A stretch of 64,000 nt of DNA from Eulemur rufifrons (taxonomy: Eukaryota > Chordata > Mammalia > Primates > Lemuridae). This document shows positions 1-13,299 of the stretch, piece by piece. The notes beneath the pieces were generated by a model that saw only the letters and a list, made by a program, of their open reading frames with translations, did no database searches and was not told the origin of the DNA. Position numbers and translations under genes: made by a program. The stretch spans positions 44,924,001-44,988,000 of the forward strand of contig NC_090986.1 of assembly GCF_041146395.1 (NCBI RefSeq), written 5' to 3'. Numbering within the stretch: position 1 is the first letter of the stretch; each line of letters opens with the position of its first letter.

Positions 1-535
1 TCTTCAGCTACATATATTTTGATTGTTTCACGACAGTTTACTGGAGGCTGAGCAATGACAGATTTCTTCATTGTCTTTTTGCCAAAATTTGTCCTTTAAG
101 TCATTTTTGTTGACTGCCCCTTTTAGCAGCTCACCTCACAATGAGAGAGAAGACAATTAATGGGAGGGTGATTTATCACTGCCAAAAACTGTCAAGGACT
201 TCAGTTGTAGCTGGAGAAAAAGCAATTTCACATTATGGCATTTCATTCTGAATACATTGTATTTACAGCTCACAGTTTTATTTTCAGAGCCTATTATCAG
301 GTGAAACAGTTGCATCTGAAATGTTGTTTGTGACATAGGTGACCTGTTAGGATTTGATAAGTATTTACGCCAGAGCACAAGGGGCTCACACATCTGCTGT
401 TGGCAGAAGCAATGGAAAAAAATAACCTGGAAATGAGGCGTTTGATTTTTCTGGTTCCTACACTCGAGCATCTGTTGCTATAATTAAGTGGCATTCAGTA
501 ATTGCAGAGCAATGGTGAAATAAACATATGCATTC
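1..535. promoter_or_regulatory. Candidate conserved non-coding element
   Basis: Unique, repeat-free sequence of more balanced composition than its surroundings, with clustered developmental motifs: CAATTAATG (154-162), an NK2-type TTAAGTGG (484-491) and TAATTG (499-504). Enhancers of this kind are known in DACH1 introns and flanking deserts. Conservation could not be measured here, so the call rests on composition and motifs only. Short minus-strand open frames in it look random. Confidence 0.35.
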
Positions 536-666
536 TTGCCAGCTTTTAGGATTTGGTGTCCTTACAGTAGGAGAGACAAGCAAAGTGACTTCAGTAAGAA
601 CAAAGGCTTTGTAGCAAAGTTTAACAATTTACTTTTTGGTGAAAGAGAAAACAGAATTACATGTCA

Positions 667-1012
<346 letters not shown>

Positions 1013-1275
1013 AGTGATAATAATTAATTAATTGGGAAAAGGAAGTCTCAACAACATTCAACCCTTGAAATGAACTTTCATCTACAAGAATGTCAAAATG
1101 GGTTAAACTACCATTCCTGAATAAGTCATATCATAGGAGAATAAAAGAATAATAAAAAATATAAGTATTACTAATATTTATGGTAGTGTGCCGTGAAATA
1201 GAGATTGCAGTGAAATTAATTATACAAAGTAAAGATTTTATTTGGTGAGTTACAAGAAATCAGTATTTGCTTGGA

Positions 1276-1338
1276 AGTGATCCTCCCGCCTCAGCCTCCG
1301 GAATAGCTGAGATTACAGACTCGGCACGTGCCCAGCTT
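1276..1338 (-). mobile_element. Alu fragment
   Basis: A short piece of Alu in reverse orientation: gtgatcctcccgcctcagcc, then a diverged agctgagattacag segment. Only about 60 bp remain, so the subfamily cannot be named. Confidence 0.75.
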
Positions 1339-2297
1339 GGAATTTGGTTTTTAAAAGCAGTATGATGGATTATGTGGAGCTAAAGTAGTGTTCTCATCAA
1401 AATAGTTAGAAAATGATTCTCAAAGTAGAGGGTGGGTGGCAATAGAAAGGGCTGTAGCAGACCCTGAAGCATTTTTTTCAAATTGAAATCCACAGGCCTC
1501 ATCCATGTTCTCCAGGTACTTTGGAGATCTTAATTTCAATGTGGAAAGACGGTTTGGAAATCTCCCGGTGTCTCCTGGGGTGTTCTCATTCCTGCTCACC
1601 CCACACGGCAGAGAATGTCTTGCCTATGAAACAATAGTTAATATTAGCAAAGTTTGAAAGTGTCCTGGTTATGAATACTGTACATATTTTCTAAAATTCT
1701 TCAATCAATATGCTCTATGTTGCATTAGTTATTCAGAACAATCCAGATTCTTCCACAATATAGAGCAATTTGGATTTAGTTGTTTTGCTGTAGTAGTTTG
1801 CAGTTTCCTGGAAATGTCACATGACAAATTCTATTGTGCTATAAATACTTACAAAACAATGACTTTTAAAATGAGAAAATGTGAAATTCAAACTCTCTTG
1901 AAATCCAAGTTTTTAGCATGTATTTTTAAAGTGTTAAATGGATTTTGTTATTGTTGGTAAAGACAGTATGGTGGTTAAGTAGATAAAGCTACAGCTGTAG
2001 GTGTGAGGCAGTTCCTCTGTAGGCCATCTGAGAAGGAACGTGAGGTTTAAGTATCCCGTAGAGGCTGACTGCATATGTGATTTGGCATTTTTATCTTATG
2101 CTCTGGCATCAGGTGATGGCTTTACTTTCTGAGTGAAGAAAACATGAGGTATCAACCACGAAGAGATGAAAATGATAGATTGTGGCTTCATAATGTTAAA
2201 AAAATGTTGGATGTCTGCTTAAAAGAGAGCACATAGAAACAACAGTTTTCTGAGTTTTCAAGAGTTTGAAAGGGTAAAAGATCATTTTAAGTTTCTT

Positions 2298-2311
2298 CCC
2301 CCCCCCCCCCC
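2298..2311. repeat. Poly-C run (C14)
   Basis: Fourteen C in a row followed by gg, in otherwise AT-rich sequence. Such runs are rare and length-variable. Confidence 0.95.
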
Positions 2312-2540
2312 GGAGGTGGTTTTAAAGTGTGTTTTAAAATAGGTTTAAAATTTTAATTCCCATTTAAGTTGTATTGAATACTAATGAGATTTAGAGCTAT
2401 ATTAAACCTACTTATATTTATGTATCTCTACATCCATATTCATATCTGTATATTTTTAATATGACAAAATCATAAGCTATTATAGAAGGAACAGAAAGAA
2501 AAATATGGTCCCTGCCTTCCACTTGCTTTCATAAGGTACA

Positions 2541-2780
2541 CTAATAATAGCAAACTGTTACGTAGCAAACATCATATGCCAAATACTGTTCTAAGTAGTA
2601 GAGGTTTCATAACTGAGCTTTCACAGCAGCTTTTGAGCCAGCTGCATTACTGTTACCTCCATTTTACAAATGAAGATAACAAGGGAGAGGCCGAGGTCAT
2701 GGGCTGGTAGGTAGCAAGCAGGTCTGGGAACTGAGTCCCCGCAGTTTGGCTTCAGTTCCCATGCTGTTAATCACAATGCC
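2541..2780 (-). mobile_element. MIR SINE
   Basis: Reversed MIR pattern: catatgccaaatactgttct, then ccattttacaaatgaagata, a ctgggaactgagtcc segment and an end at tgctgttaatcac. This is the usual order of a nearly complete MIR copy. Confidence 0.8.
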
Positions 2781-3078
2781 ATTCATTTACCAGAATAACT
2801 AAGGCAGACATGTTTCCTGGGCCCATAGAACTTAGAGCTTGGAAGTGACGTAGCTTAAATGTATATATGCTTTATAGGTGGGGAATATGTAGTATTATGT
2901 ATATATATGTATACAAATAATCTTTTTGGAGTACATACCTGCCTGCTAACTTATTATCTTCTTATCTAACTATTGTAATGCTATAATAGTATTGGAACTA
3001 ACACTGTGTTAATACTGATTTCGAATTTCCCTTCTTACTTTCTCCAAATGCCAGGATATATCAGAGACAAAATTTTCA

Positions 3079-3209
3079 ATTTTTTGTGTTTAGAGATGGG
3101 GTCTTGCTATATTGCCCAGGCTGGTCTCAAACTCCTGGCTTCAAGCAACCCTTCCACCTTGGCCTCCGAAAGTGCTGGAATTTCACTTGAGAGCCACCAC
3201 ACCTGGCCC
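3079..3209 (-). mobile_element. Alu monomer (FLAM or AluJ arm)
   Basis: A single reversed Alu arm with gagatggggtcttgctatat, gcccaggctggtctcaaact and gccaccacacctggccc. Its length of about 130 bp, with no second arm, fits a free left Alu monomer or a truncated AluJ. Confidence 0.85.
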
Positions 3210-3404
3210 AAAAATCTAATAGTTAGCCCAATTTCCTTTTAAGTCTATCTTTCTTGGATGAACTATTCCCTGGTACATATTCCCTGGTCTCATATATAAT
3301 TACATGTAAACATTTAACATGGTTTTCTTTTTATGTAGTTCAGTCTATACCTTCTGCATTTAAACTAGCTTTTGTTGTTGTAATCAATATTTTTTCCCTA
3401 CCAT

Positions 3405-3424
3405 TTTATTTATTTATTTATTTT
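3405..3424. repeat. (TTTA)n microsatellite
   Basis: About four to five copies of ttta in a row. Confidence 0.85.
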
Positions 3425-3684
3425 TGTTGGCATACTAGATTCCTAAAGCCCTGTTTACTTGTCCTTCTGAACTTATATATGTTGTCTTCTTTGATTTTTT
3501 TCCTCAAAAGCCTTTTTTAATTTCACTTTCCCTAAATTCTTGTTTAGAATTTTGGAGACAAGCTTCAACTTATCCTGTCTTCCATTTTGGTATTCAGAAA
3601 TAATTGCAGTGAGAATTTTACAAAAACCCTATGGATGGTATCGTTCCTCCATCCCCATGAGGTTCTGATGTGGTGGCAAGAGCA

Positions 3685-3892
3685 TGACATTAGCACACTT
3701 AATCCTTAAAATAATCTTCTAAAGTTGGTACCATTAATCTCCATTCTAATAATGAGGCAACTGAGGTTAAGAGAAAATACAATGATTGTCTGAGACTCAG
3801 AGTTTAAGAATGGCATAATCAGGAAGAATCCCAAGTTTGACCTCGTCTAGTGCCCTTTCCCTCTAAACTGCCGTATGCTACCTTGGCTTTTG
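3685..3892 (-). mobile_element. MIR SINE
   Basis: Reversed MIR: cacttaatccttaaaataat, aatgaggcaactgaggttaa and a later agtgccctttccctctaaac segment, in the expected order. Confidence 0.7.
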
Positions 3893-4264
3893 ACTTGCCC
3901 TGTTTCAATGTATTGCTAAAACCCTTTTCTTATATAGAAATTTTAGAAAAGATAAGAAATGGCAATGCAGTGACCATATAAATTCACTTGCCTAGTGGTA
4001 TTTCAATTCTTGTTCGAATGTTTAAGCCTGCATATATAATGTACTATGCTGGTTAGGACCCAAACATTTAAACAATAAATTGAAAAGATTAGTGGTAAAG
4101 TGATATATGGTGCCCAGAAGTATTTCTTTTATCAGTTTTGTAATGGGTGTTTGTTTAAAGAAAACTTTAAAATTTATTTTCTACTTATGCCATTTTAAAT
4201 CAGTTAATAAAAATATTAAAATCTTAACACAAATATTATGCTCCTAAATGAAATTACTGTGAAC

Positions 4265-4495
4265 AGTAGAGCAAAATAGTTGAAAGCAGGAGCTCTGGAT
4301 TCAGGGAAACTTGAATTCCATCTCCGACCCAATGACATATTGAACATGCTATTAAATTGTGACAGTTACTTAGCTACGTTAATTCTAATTTTTCAAATGT
4401 GGAAAATGAGAATAATTTTGGGAAAAATGGTAATAAAAGTGCTTTAGGGAGAAGTTGCAAGAATAATTTAATGATTTATAGACATAGGTAACTAT
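4265..4495 (+). mobile_element. MIR SINE
   Basis: Forward MIR: aggagctctggattcaggga, tgacagttacttagctacgt, then a diverged aaatgtggaaaatgagaata core. Confidence 0.65.
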
Positions 4496-5287
4496 TGTTC
4501 CTCCCATATATCCTCATCAATCATCTCTGCAACCTATAGCCACAAATTGACCAACAGATTATATTCCAGAAATTCACTTGTGAGTTGAATAAAGGTTTAA
4601 ATACCCTTCCCCTCACAGAATAATGTTATATTAATAAATATAAGTTAGAGCTAATTGAAATAATACGATCAGCTCATAAGTGATACATTATAAATTTGCT
4701 ATGGGTAAATAAGCTCTCTGGAGAAACCAGGACTAGACTATTTAAAGAAATTATGATAAAGATTGCTACTAATCTTTTTGTACAGAACAGGGGTAAGCAA
4801 ATTTATTCTGTAAGAAGCGAGACAGCAAATATTTTAGGTTTGGGGGGGTCATCTGACTTCTGTCACCATTACTCAGCTCTGCTATTGTACTGAGAAAACA
4901 GCCATACATGGCCCATAAATACACGACTATAGCTCTGCTCCAGTAAAAGTCTATGGATCCTGAAATTTGAGTTTCATATAATTTTCAGGTGTCACAAAAT
5001 ATTCTTTTTATCTTATTTTTTCAATCGTTTCCAAATGCAAAAACCATTCTTTCCTGGCAGGCTGTGTAAAATCAGGCAGCTGGCTGGAATTGACCTATGG
5101 TCCATGGTTTGCCTGCATCTGGTCTAAAATACCATTTTTGTCTCTTGTAAACTTTTTTCCTAAAATATTTTATTCTAGTCACCCTTGTCAGTCTCTTGCC
5201 TCTCAGGGTTATAAAAGTTTCTAAAAGTTGAAAATTATTTTTATAAAAAGCTTGAACACAAATGGACTAAGACAGAGTATTAATAAT

Positions 5288-5435
5288 TTGGAACTCGAGT
5301 CAGAAGACCCACACTCCTCATCTTCAAAGTGGAGAAAATAATCTCATACATAATAAATTGCTGTAAGGAACAAAGGAAATAATATTTTAAGTGATCATAA
5401 GTTAGGAAGTACTGTAGAATTGTGAGATGTAAGAA
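5288..5435 (+). mobile_element. MIR SINE, partial
   Basis: Forward, diverged: atcttcaaagtggagaaaat, then a tgctgtaaggaacaaagg segment matching the MIR region that follows its core. Partial copy abutting an MLT1 LTR. Confidence 0.5.
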
Positions 5436-5442
5436 TATCACT

Positions 5443-5780
5443 GTATGAGTTTGCTAGAGCTATTGTAACAAAATACAACAGACAGGATGACTTAAACTAC
5501 AGAATTTTTTTTTCACAGTCCTGGAGGCTAGAAGTCCAAATCAAGGTGTTCAGTGTGCTTGGTTTTTGTTGAGGTCTCTCTCGTTGGCTTCCAAATGGCT
5601 GTGTCCTCACATGGCCTTTCCTATGTGTACATGCACATCCCTGTCTCTTCCCCTTCTTATAAGGGTCCCAGTCCTAGTGAATTAGGGTTTTACTCTTATG
5701 ACCTCACTTAACCTTACTTACCAATTTTAAAGGCCCTATCTGCACAAGTTTGGGAGGGGCACAATTCAGTCCCTACCAGT
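5443..5780 (-). mobile_element. MLT1-type MaLR LTR (endogenous retrovirus fossil)
   Basis: Reversed solo LTR of the ancient MaLR group: gagtttgctagagctattgt, cagtcctggaggctagaagt, cttcttataagggtcccagt, and an end near cacaattcagtccctacc. No coding sequence remains. It is antisense to DACH1. Confidence 0.85.
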
Positions 5781-7009
5781 CCCATATTAATGATTAAATT
5801 GTCTGTTAATCAAGGTAGGTTACCAAGCTAAATCCCTTTAGACAAGACAGAGTACAGTAGTTGGTGTTACAGTGATGATGCATTTTATAAGAGCATCTTT
5901 ATTTAGGCTCAAAATCCAAAACCTGGGTTACTCAATCTGAGATGTCTTAATAGAATTATATTACATTGAATTTTTGTTGTACTAATTTATTTTTGCATTT
6001 TGTAAAGGAAAATAAAATGCCAAGGAGTTAAAATTAATTTGCTTTATAGAGATTGATTTTTGACCCGAGTGAGGTTAAAACAGCAAATTCTTTTAACTCC
6101 AGGAATGAAAAGTAGTGCTCCAGGATTTCTGGCTGTGTTCATGCAAAAGACTCTGGCCAAGATATACAGGGTTGTTTTCCCTAATGCCTTATTCTTATTA
6201 CTTTTTTTCAGTGAACATCAGATTACTTATTTCTTTAATGTTTGTTTGCCATCTATTATGTAGACTTTTAAAATTTTTGCATTTGATATTAATCTGTATA
6301 TATTCGGTTTCTAGGAAATACATGGTGAAAGATAATGTAGTCTTGAAAATCTAGAAGTCTTACAAAAAAAAAAAAAAACAACAACAGAGACTGACAGGTG
6401 TTTAATGGACACACATTCATAATCAAGCCCCTGTTGACAACCATTATTTGAAGAGTCAGTTATATAGTTAATTTCTAAATTCTGTTAGGCCAAAAAGGGA
6501 CAGTTGAGTTAATTTTGTCAATAACGTGTAGATTCATGTTATGGGATGTAGTTTGCTAAGAACCTAGTGGAGACCATAGAAGTAATTTTAATTGAGATTT
6601 TTACAACCATTTGATAACAGTGTTTTGATCACTGTAGTTAGGGCAGGATTCCAACAGTGGCCATAAAATCTGTGACTAATCCACTGAGTCACCCAGTCCC
6701 TGTCATATATTGTTTAATGGTCCATGCTGCCAGGAATTATTATCACTTTCTAGTGATAATTTTTAAAGAGAAAAACTTTGTGGACACAAAAGATGAATAT
6801 AAGTTGAAAACTTATGTTTATAAAGACAATTAATAAAACATCCCCTCACTAAGGTATATGAGAGTTGACTCATTTATTTATAATAGCTGTTCAGTCTCTT
6901 AAACGGTATACATAAACATAAAAATATGTGTGTATATATATGCATATATGTATGTATGATACTGATGAATATTTTAACTTTCCTTGGTTAATGTTTGCAG
7001 GGCACTTAC

Positions 7010-7262
7010 AGATGCTAGAATAATCTCTAATGTTTTTGCTCAATCTGCTCTGGAGATGGATGAAATAAATAGTTTAAACTAATTAATGTAACACCAGCTG
7101 TTACAAGTGCTTGGCAGACGTCTGTGCGTTTTGATGGGCAGGGAGCGGCTGTTGTACTTGACTTTATTTTAGTACAATGTTGATCACAGTGTAAGCTGGA
7201 ATAAATGACAAGCCAAGAGAAGAAACAGAGGATGAATTCCACGTAATGAAAAATAAATACCA
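7010..7262. promoter_or_regulatory. Candidate conserved non-coding element
   Basis: Repeat-free stretch with a homeobox-like AACTAATTAATG (about 7078-7087), an E-box CAGCTG (7095-7100) and a tgatcacagtg segment. It is less AT-rich than its neighbours. Inference from motifs only. Confidence 0.3.
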
Positions 7263-10200
7263 TCTTCTTTTCTAAAAATATATGATTTTTTAAGCTGGGA
7301 GAGAGAGAGATTGTTGTGCTGGAGTTTGCTAAGTTATAAGGCCTTTGACAGCTTCTAGGTTAAACATGCTGCTAATATACAGGTACATGATCTTGGACAC
7401 TGTCCTTGATTTTTCCAAAGGACCTATTAGAGTTGCAGGTATGCAGTATCAGCTAGATGTTTGAGACCCTCTTTCTGCTCATTAAGTGTTTTAGGAAAAA
7501 AAAGAATAAGAGAGAGATTATAGTCATCTGGAATAGGTGGGGAAGTTATTTTACTTGTATTATTTTAGTAAGTGGAAGGGGAAAGTATTGGGTTTTATTG
7601 CTTGGTGATTATGAATATTATGTTTAAGTTTCTATAGGATACTTGCATATATTTCTATATGTCTAATTTCCTCATTGGAAAAAAATTCACAGCCAACAAA
7701 CTCTGAACAGAGATGGTCCATTGGGATGGAAAGGAACTGCCTCTCTCCTTGTGAGGACGGGTTCATTCATCGTCCTTCAACGGAGAAAAATGCTTGGCCA
7801 ATATGCTTATTGTTTTCATAAGACTGAAGAAGTTTAAATAGCAGCCTAACTTCAAAAAAAAAAAGTTGGAGGGCAGAATCATTGTGCTCTGACAGAGAAA
7901 CAGAGGTTGTTATCTCAGTATGTGCCAGCATTAAGATAACAGTGTCATTGTGCAGATTGTTACCCTGTGAATTTGTCTAATAAGTTATTACAACGTGTGC
8001 TGAGCAGATGGCAAGTGTGCTCCTGAAAGAATTGATGGATGGGATATGATGTCATCAGTGAGATGACAAGGTTCACAAGGTACTTGACCTCCGAGAATAA
8101 GTCCTAACTGGTTAGAATTCTAAATGGTGAACTTTGGTGACACTAGCTAAATGGGAAATATGTGCAATTTGTATTTCTTTATGGTGGTGTTTACCCCCTT
8201 CACTGAACTCCACATAATGGGATTTTGTCCCTGAAGACTCAGAGATATTGTTGGAGGGTTGCACCCTGTAACCTTCTGAGGATTTCAAATACAAATCCAC
8301 ACATCTAAACTTTAACAAAATCACAGCAAATGTTATTTATGAAGTCAGGTTTGGAGCTTTCCCTTTTTTATATGTATATATGCAGAAAGAACATAGTTAA
8401 GACATCCCATTAATTTTAACATGTTATCACAAAATAGCAAAGTGCTGACTCCGTGAAAATATTCAGTGCATAAAATTAAACTTTTATATTTTCATTAAAA
8501 TATGTTTCTATATATACAAGCCTAAAATAAGCTGTCAGAGATCTCGATGTTGTCTTTATGTTTTAATTATGACTTTACTTGCACTTACAGGTGACAAACC
8601 TAAACACATTAACATTTTTATTTCAATATTATCATTTTAAAATTTCATTTGACTCCAGAATCTATTCTTTATCACCTATGAGTTGTGATCTCAGAATTTA
8701 CACGGGCCTGGCAAATATATTCTGAAAAAAATATCGTAATAAGTGTGATTACAGATATGGGGACTCAAAGGAAATGTGGGCAAAACATGATAATAGGATA
8801 TGTGCATTGTGAGAAATAAAAAAAAAAAACAACTATTTATAATTGTTTTGGGGGAAGAGGGTTGACTAATTATAAGACAAATCCAAGAAAACATTGTAGA
8901 TATATTAAGGAAAGGACTAAGTATCCAAAGCATGAACTTCCCCTTCTAAACATATTGACATTACTTTTTATTTCTAAGCTGACAAGAATTCTAAGTTCTA
9001 ACAAAAATAAATTACCATAGGTGTAGTGGGCTACATTGTCTTTTTTGTTCAATTTGAATAACTGAGCTGAGGTTATTAACAGGAAAGATTGTTTTATAGG
9101 TATTTCTTTATATTGAAGGAGATGAAAGAAACGTACACATATAATTGTGTTTAGCATAAAGGATATACGTGTTTTATGGCATACTGTGGAAGAGTAAAGT
9201 GCTTGCAATAGTAATGTAATTTTGAAATATATATTTATACCGTATATATTAATACCATCAAGTTTTAAAGAGAATGTATAATTCCTATGGCTCAGATGTT
9301 AACAAAGTTATAAAAATAGTAATTTTATCAACTAAGTAAACTTGAAGTAAGTTAAATTATCCCTTAAAGTTTATTCATTTGATAACTTCATATGAACTTA
9401 TAGTAGCAATAAAAGTTGCAAAAATTTAGTAATTTAATTTATTCTATTTTTATATAAATTCTAACTGTAAATAAAGCACTAAGGGCTTCTTAATTACTTT
9501 ATGTTGACAGCAAAAGTTTAGCCTATAGTTGCAAATGTTATAACAACGAATTAATTTTAGAGCAATTACTTTGTAATATAGATTATAATTTAGATTTAGT
9601 CTTATCTCTTTGGATATATCAAAGCCTATATGTTTAAGCCAGTTATAAATTTTATAAGCTTATACTATCATGTGTTAATATTGCCTAAATGATTAGCATA
9701 ATTAAACAGCATTCTGTCAATGTATATCAAGTGATCAAAAGAGCTTATGAAATTATTTGATAAATTATTCAAATGGACTTTTTATTTTTAATATAAATGA
9801 AGTAACAGAACTCATATCTCATACCACATTGACACTCAGTATTGATTATATGGCTAAATTATTTTCAGGGGCTGCCTTTACTTAATCTGATCTCTTTTTC
9901 TGTCTGAGGCAGATAAAATATTAATACAAGGTAAATGAGTGCTCACTGAACCTGCCATATGGCCCCTGTGGAGGACAGAGAGGCCTGGGCAGCCTATGGA
10001 CTTGCCATATGGGCCTAGAGGGAAAAGGTAAGTATTACACAGAGAACAAATCTACCATATGGACTGGGTGGAGCACTTGAGTCTCTAAAAACTTTTCCTA
10101 TACTGGGGCATTTTCGCAAAAGAATAAAAACCACATAAATAATACATTATACAAAACCCCTGAAAATGGATCAATTGTTTAGATTTAATATGATGCTTTC

Positions 10201-12767
10201 AAGCAATGTCCAGGGCATATAAATAATCATGGTCTACTTTGAAATGGCAGAGAGGATCATCAATCATTTACCCCTGACATTTTTACATTGCATTTAACAT
10301 CTGTTCCATAATAGCATGGTGCAGTAATATACTTAACATCATATTACACACTGAACCTAAACAAATAAATATAATACTGAATTAGTCTCTGAAAGTTTGC
10401 CTTGCTTCTGCTAATATTTTTGCAAATGCTGTATTATCTACCCCTTCCATCACTTGAATTTTTTGTTATTATATAGAGCAGATGAAATTAAGCAAATGGC
10501 AAAAGCAATTTTCTTGGTACAATCAAACCTCATTAATTTGGTTCCTGCTAATATGGAATTTATGATAATTCAGCTTGGGCTTGATAAAGTTTACCTTTGT
10601 TCTAGATATAAAGAAAAGATTTGCTAAGCCAATTATTAGTATAAACAAGATTACAATGAGCATGTTTAACCCACTTAAGAGAGCATACTTTTAAAGGATT
10701 TTAGAACATTAATTGAATGCAAATACATACTGCTAATAACAAATGAGTCTAATTTAGTCTTTGAAACAGGTCTTGTAGTACCTGTATTTGGTAGCTGATG
10801 GTTCCAATTACTGTATGTATTTCTATTAATAAGTTCTGTGCATATTTCTTTGCAGTGTCTATTACTTATACTTTTAAGCCTAGCCATTTCCACCGATCAC
10901 TGTATCATTGTATTCTCTAAAGTATCTATCTATGTCTGCTGTTTTTGTTAAGATGTATAATCTTTTTAAAGATATATTAATATAATCTTAAAAAAAAGAT
11001 TACCTTTCTTTCAAGACATCGTGATTCTTCTGTGGGTTTCTTAAATTAGTTTTTTATAATTGAAACAAGAGAAGGCCTAGAAGAATCAATTCAGAAACAC
11101 AATTTGGCAACTATGGACATATTTGGAATTATATTTCCAGTTATCTGTGCAATTCTTTATGGCCAATTTATACATGAAAATATTAACATTTATTCATACA
11201 GGAATTTGATATGTTCAGAATCTGACAGCATTATATTGAATTTATTCACTCTTTAAGATCTAAAAGGAGTTTGTCAGAGACCAAAACTATCCAAATCTTT
11301 GTAATTTATTGGTATACTAGACCAAATGTTTACCTTTTGGCTAGCAAAATTCAGGGGTCTTTATTCAGTTCTCATAGTTGACATTGCCTTTCTCTTCTCT
11401 GTTTTTCTTTTCTTTCATATTACTTTTCTTCTTGTCTTTATAAAGGGACACCAGAGTATCTCCCTCTCTTCCATTAATTTTTATCCTTCTCTATAATAGT
11501 GCTTGTTAATCCATGTAGTAAACCAAAGGGAAATTTATAGTATCCCAAATTCAAAGCATCTGTATGCCTGGGCAACATGCTGCAGAGCGAGCTCGGCACT
11601 CCACAGGATGCCATAATAGGTGGGTGGCAAGAAAATAGGTTCTGACAAGTGATAGGTAACAACGAAGGCCTAAAAGTGGCAGGCAAAAGTGACATTTAAA
11701 AAAACAGTGATATGTGAATGCGTTAGAGAACATCTGACTATGCAGAATTGAGTTCTGGGTTGGATTTCTAAAAACAGAAATGCTAAGATGACTAGTATCA
11801 TAACAAGCACAGGCCAAGGAAAAGCAAGAGTTTTGAGCACAGAACCAAGGCACAGTTTCTGGCATAGAATGGACCTCAGTTAAATTTCAGGAACAAATGC
11901 TCTAGGGAAGTAAGGCAGGAATCTAATAACGAGAAATAGGACCCAAAACCAGAGCAGATCAGTAAAGAGAAATTGATGCTCAGTTTTTGTTTGTTAAATC
12001 TTCTAGCTTGATATGCCTGATCTTACTCCTTTTGCTGTTACAAAAGATTGATTTCAATGATTGCTGGCTCAGTGGCTTATACATGTATGAAGGCCAGGGA
12101 AACAAAGGCGGTCCTTACAATCTTAGATCTGTATCTATAAAGGCTACTGATGTTTATTCCTTCCCTTTTTTCGTTTTCTTTTCTTCTCTTCTCTCTTTTT
12201 TTTTTTTTTCTTTATCTTTCATTTTGTTTTTGGTCTGGTTGGTTGGTTTTCTTTGTTTCTCCATCTTTTCCTTAGTTAAAAAGCAAGAAAATTTTTGGCT
12301 TAAAGTCTTTGGTAAGTGAAATAAATCTTTACCTTATCAAACATTCACATTTTCCTCCACCATGTGTCTTGCTCCACCCGAGGGGTTCTTTTTTTTCTAA
12401 TTTCTCCATTTGGTTAATATCATTACTTTTTTCTTATTTCTTCCTTATTTCACAGTTTAGTCGCCAATTCCCATGAATTTCTTGTCAGTCTCTCTGGAAC
12501 TGGAGTGCCAGCCAGTCGATAACAGGGCTTTAAATAGTAGTTTTCTAAACTGGCTGCCTCTGCTGTGCTCATCTTTCTTCCATACTCACATGCTCTCGTG
12601 TGCCCGTTCAGTGAAATAAGGATTAAGGCTTGTCATGGGCCTCTCTTGTTGCCCTCTGTTACTCTCTGCATTACTCTTGCAAAAATTTTATGGGATTTTA
12701 AAGCCACATAAGGTAGTGCTGTAGGATAAAAAAAAAAACCTTGAGTGACAAAATTATATAAATGTGA

Positions 12768-12866
12768 TTTCAAATTCTGGCTCTGTCCCTGACTGTGCGA
12801 TATTAGGAAAATACTCAATCTCTTTAGAATTCAGTGTCTTTTATGGTGAAAAGGGGATAATAATTT
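12768..12866 (+). mobile_element. MIR SINE, partial
   Basis: Forward core: attctggctctgtccctgac, then a gaaaatactcaatctcttta segment and a gaaaaggggataataattt end. Confidence 0.65.
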
Positions 12867-12944
12867 TATGCAAGATTTTTTTTTGTGAATAACACATTCA
12901 AAGGTCTAGTACAGAGATAAAAACATTTTACTGTAACATTTTAT

Positions 12945-13175
12945 AACAGCAAACATTTTGAAACAAACTGAATGCCACAATAGAAGAAGGTATAAATAAA
13001 ATAAAGCATTGTCATATAATGGAATATTATCCAGCACTTCAAATGAATAAATATTAATAGTTCTACATGAATCAAGCCTCAAAATATAGGTTTGGGTCTC
13101 AAAAACATAACGAAATTCAGAAAAAGATACTAACAGTATAATATCATTTATGTAAATTTAACCGAAAATATGTTA
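12945..13175 (+). mobile_element. L1M-type LINE 3' UTR fragment
   Basis: Contains tataatggaatattatccag, catgaatcaagcctcaaaat and caaaaacataacgaaattca, the order found in 3' ends of old L1M/L1ME elements. There is no reading frame. Confidence 0.6.
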
Positions 13176-13204
13176 AATGTTACTCATGATTAAACTTAAA
13201 TTTG

Positions 13205-13271
13205 GATATATCTATGTCTATATACTTATATAGTATCTATATCTGTATGTCTATATCCATATATTTCTATG
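13205..13271. repeat. (TATC/TATA) imperfect microsatellite
   Basis: Imperfect tatctatgtctata-type simple repeat following the L1M fragment. Confidence 0.65.
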
Positions 13272-13299
13272 AACTAGAGTGATACACTACAAATTCTTC

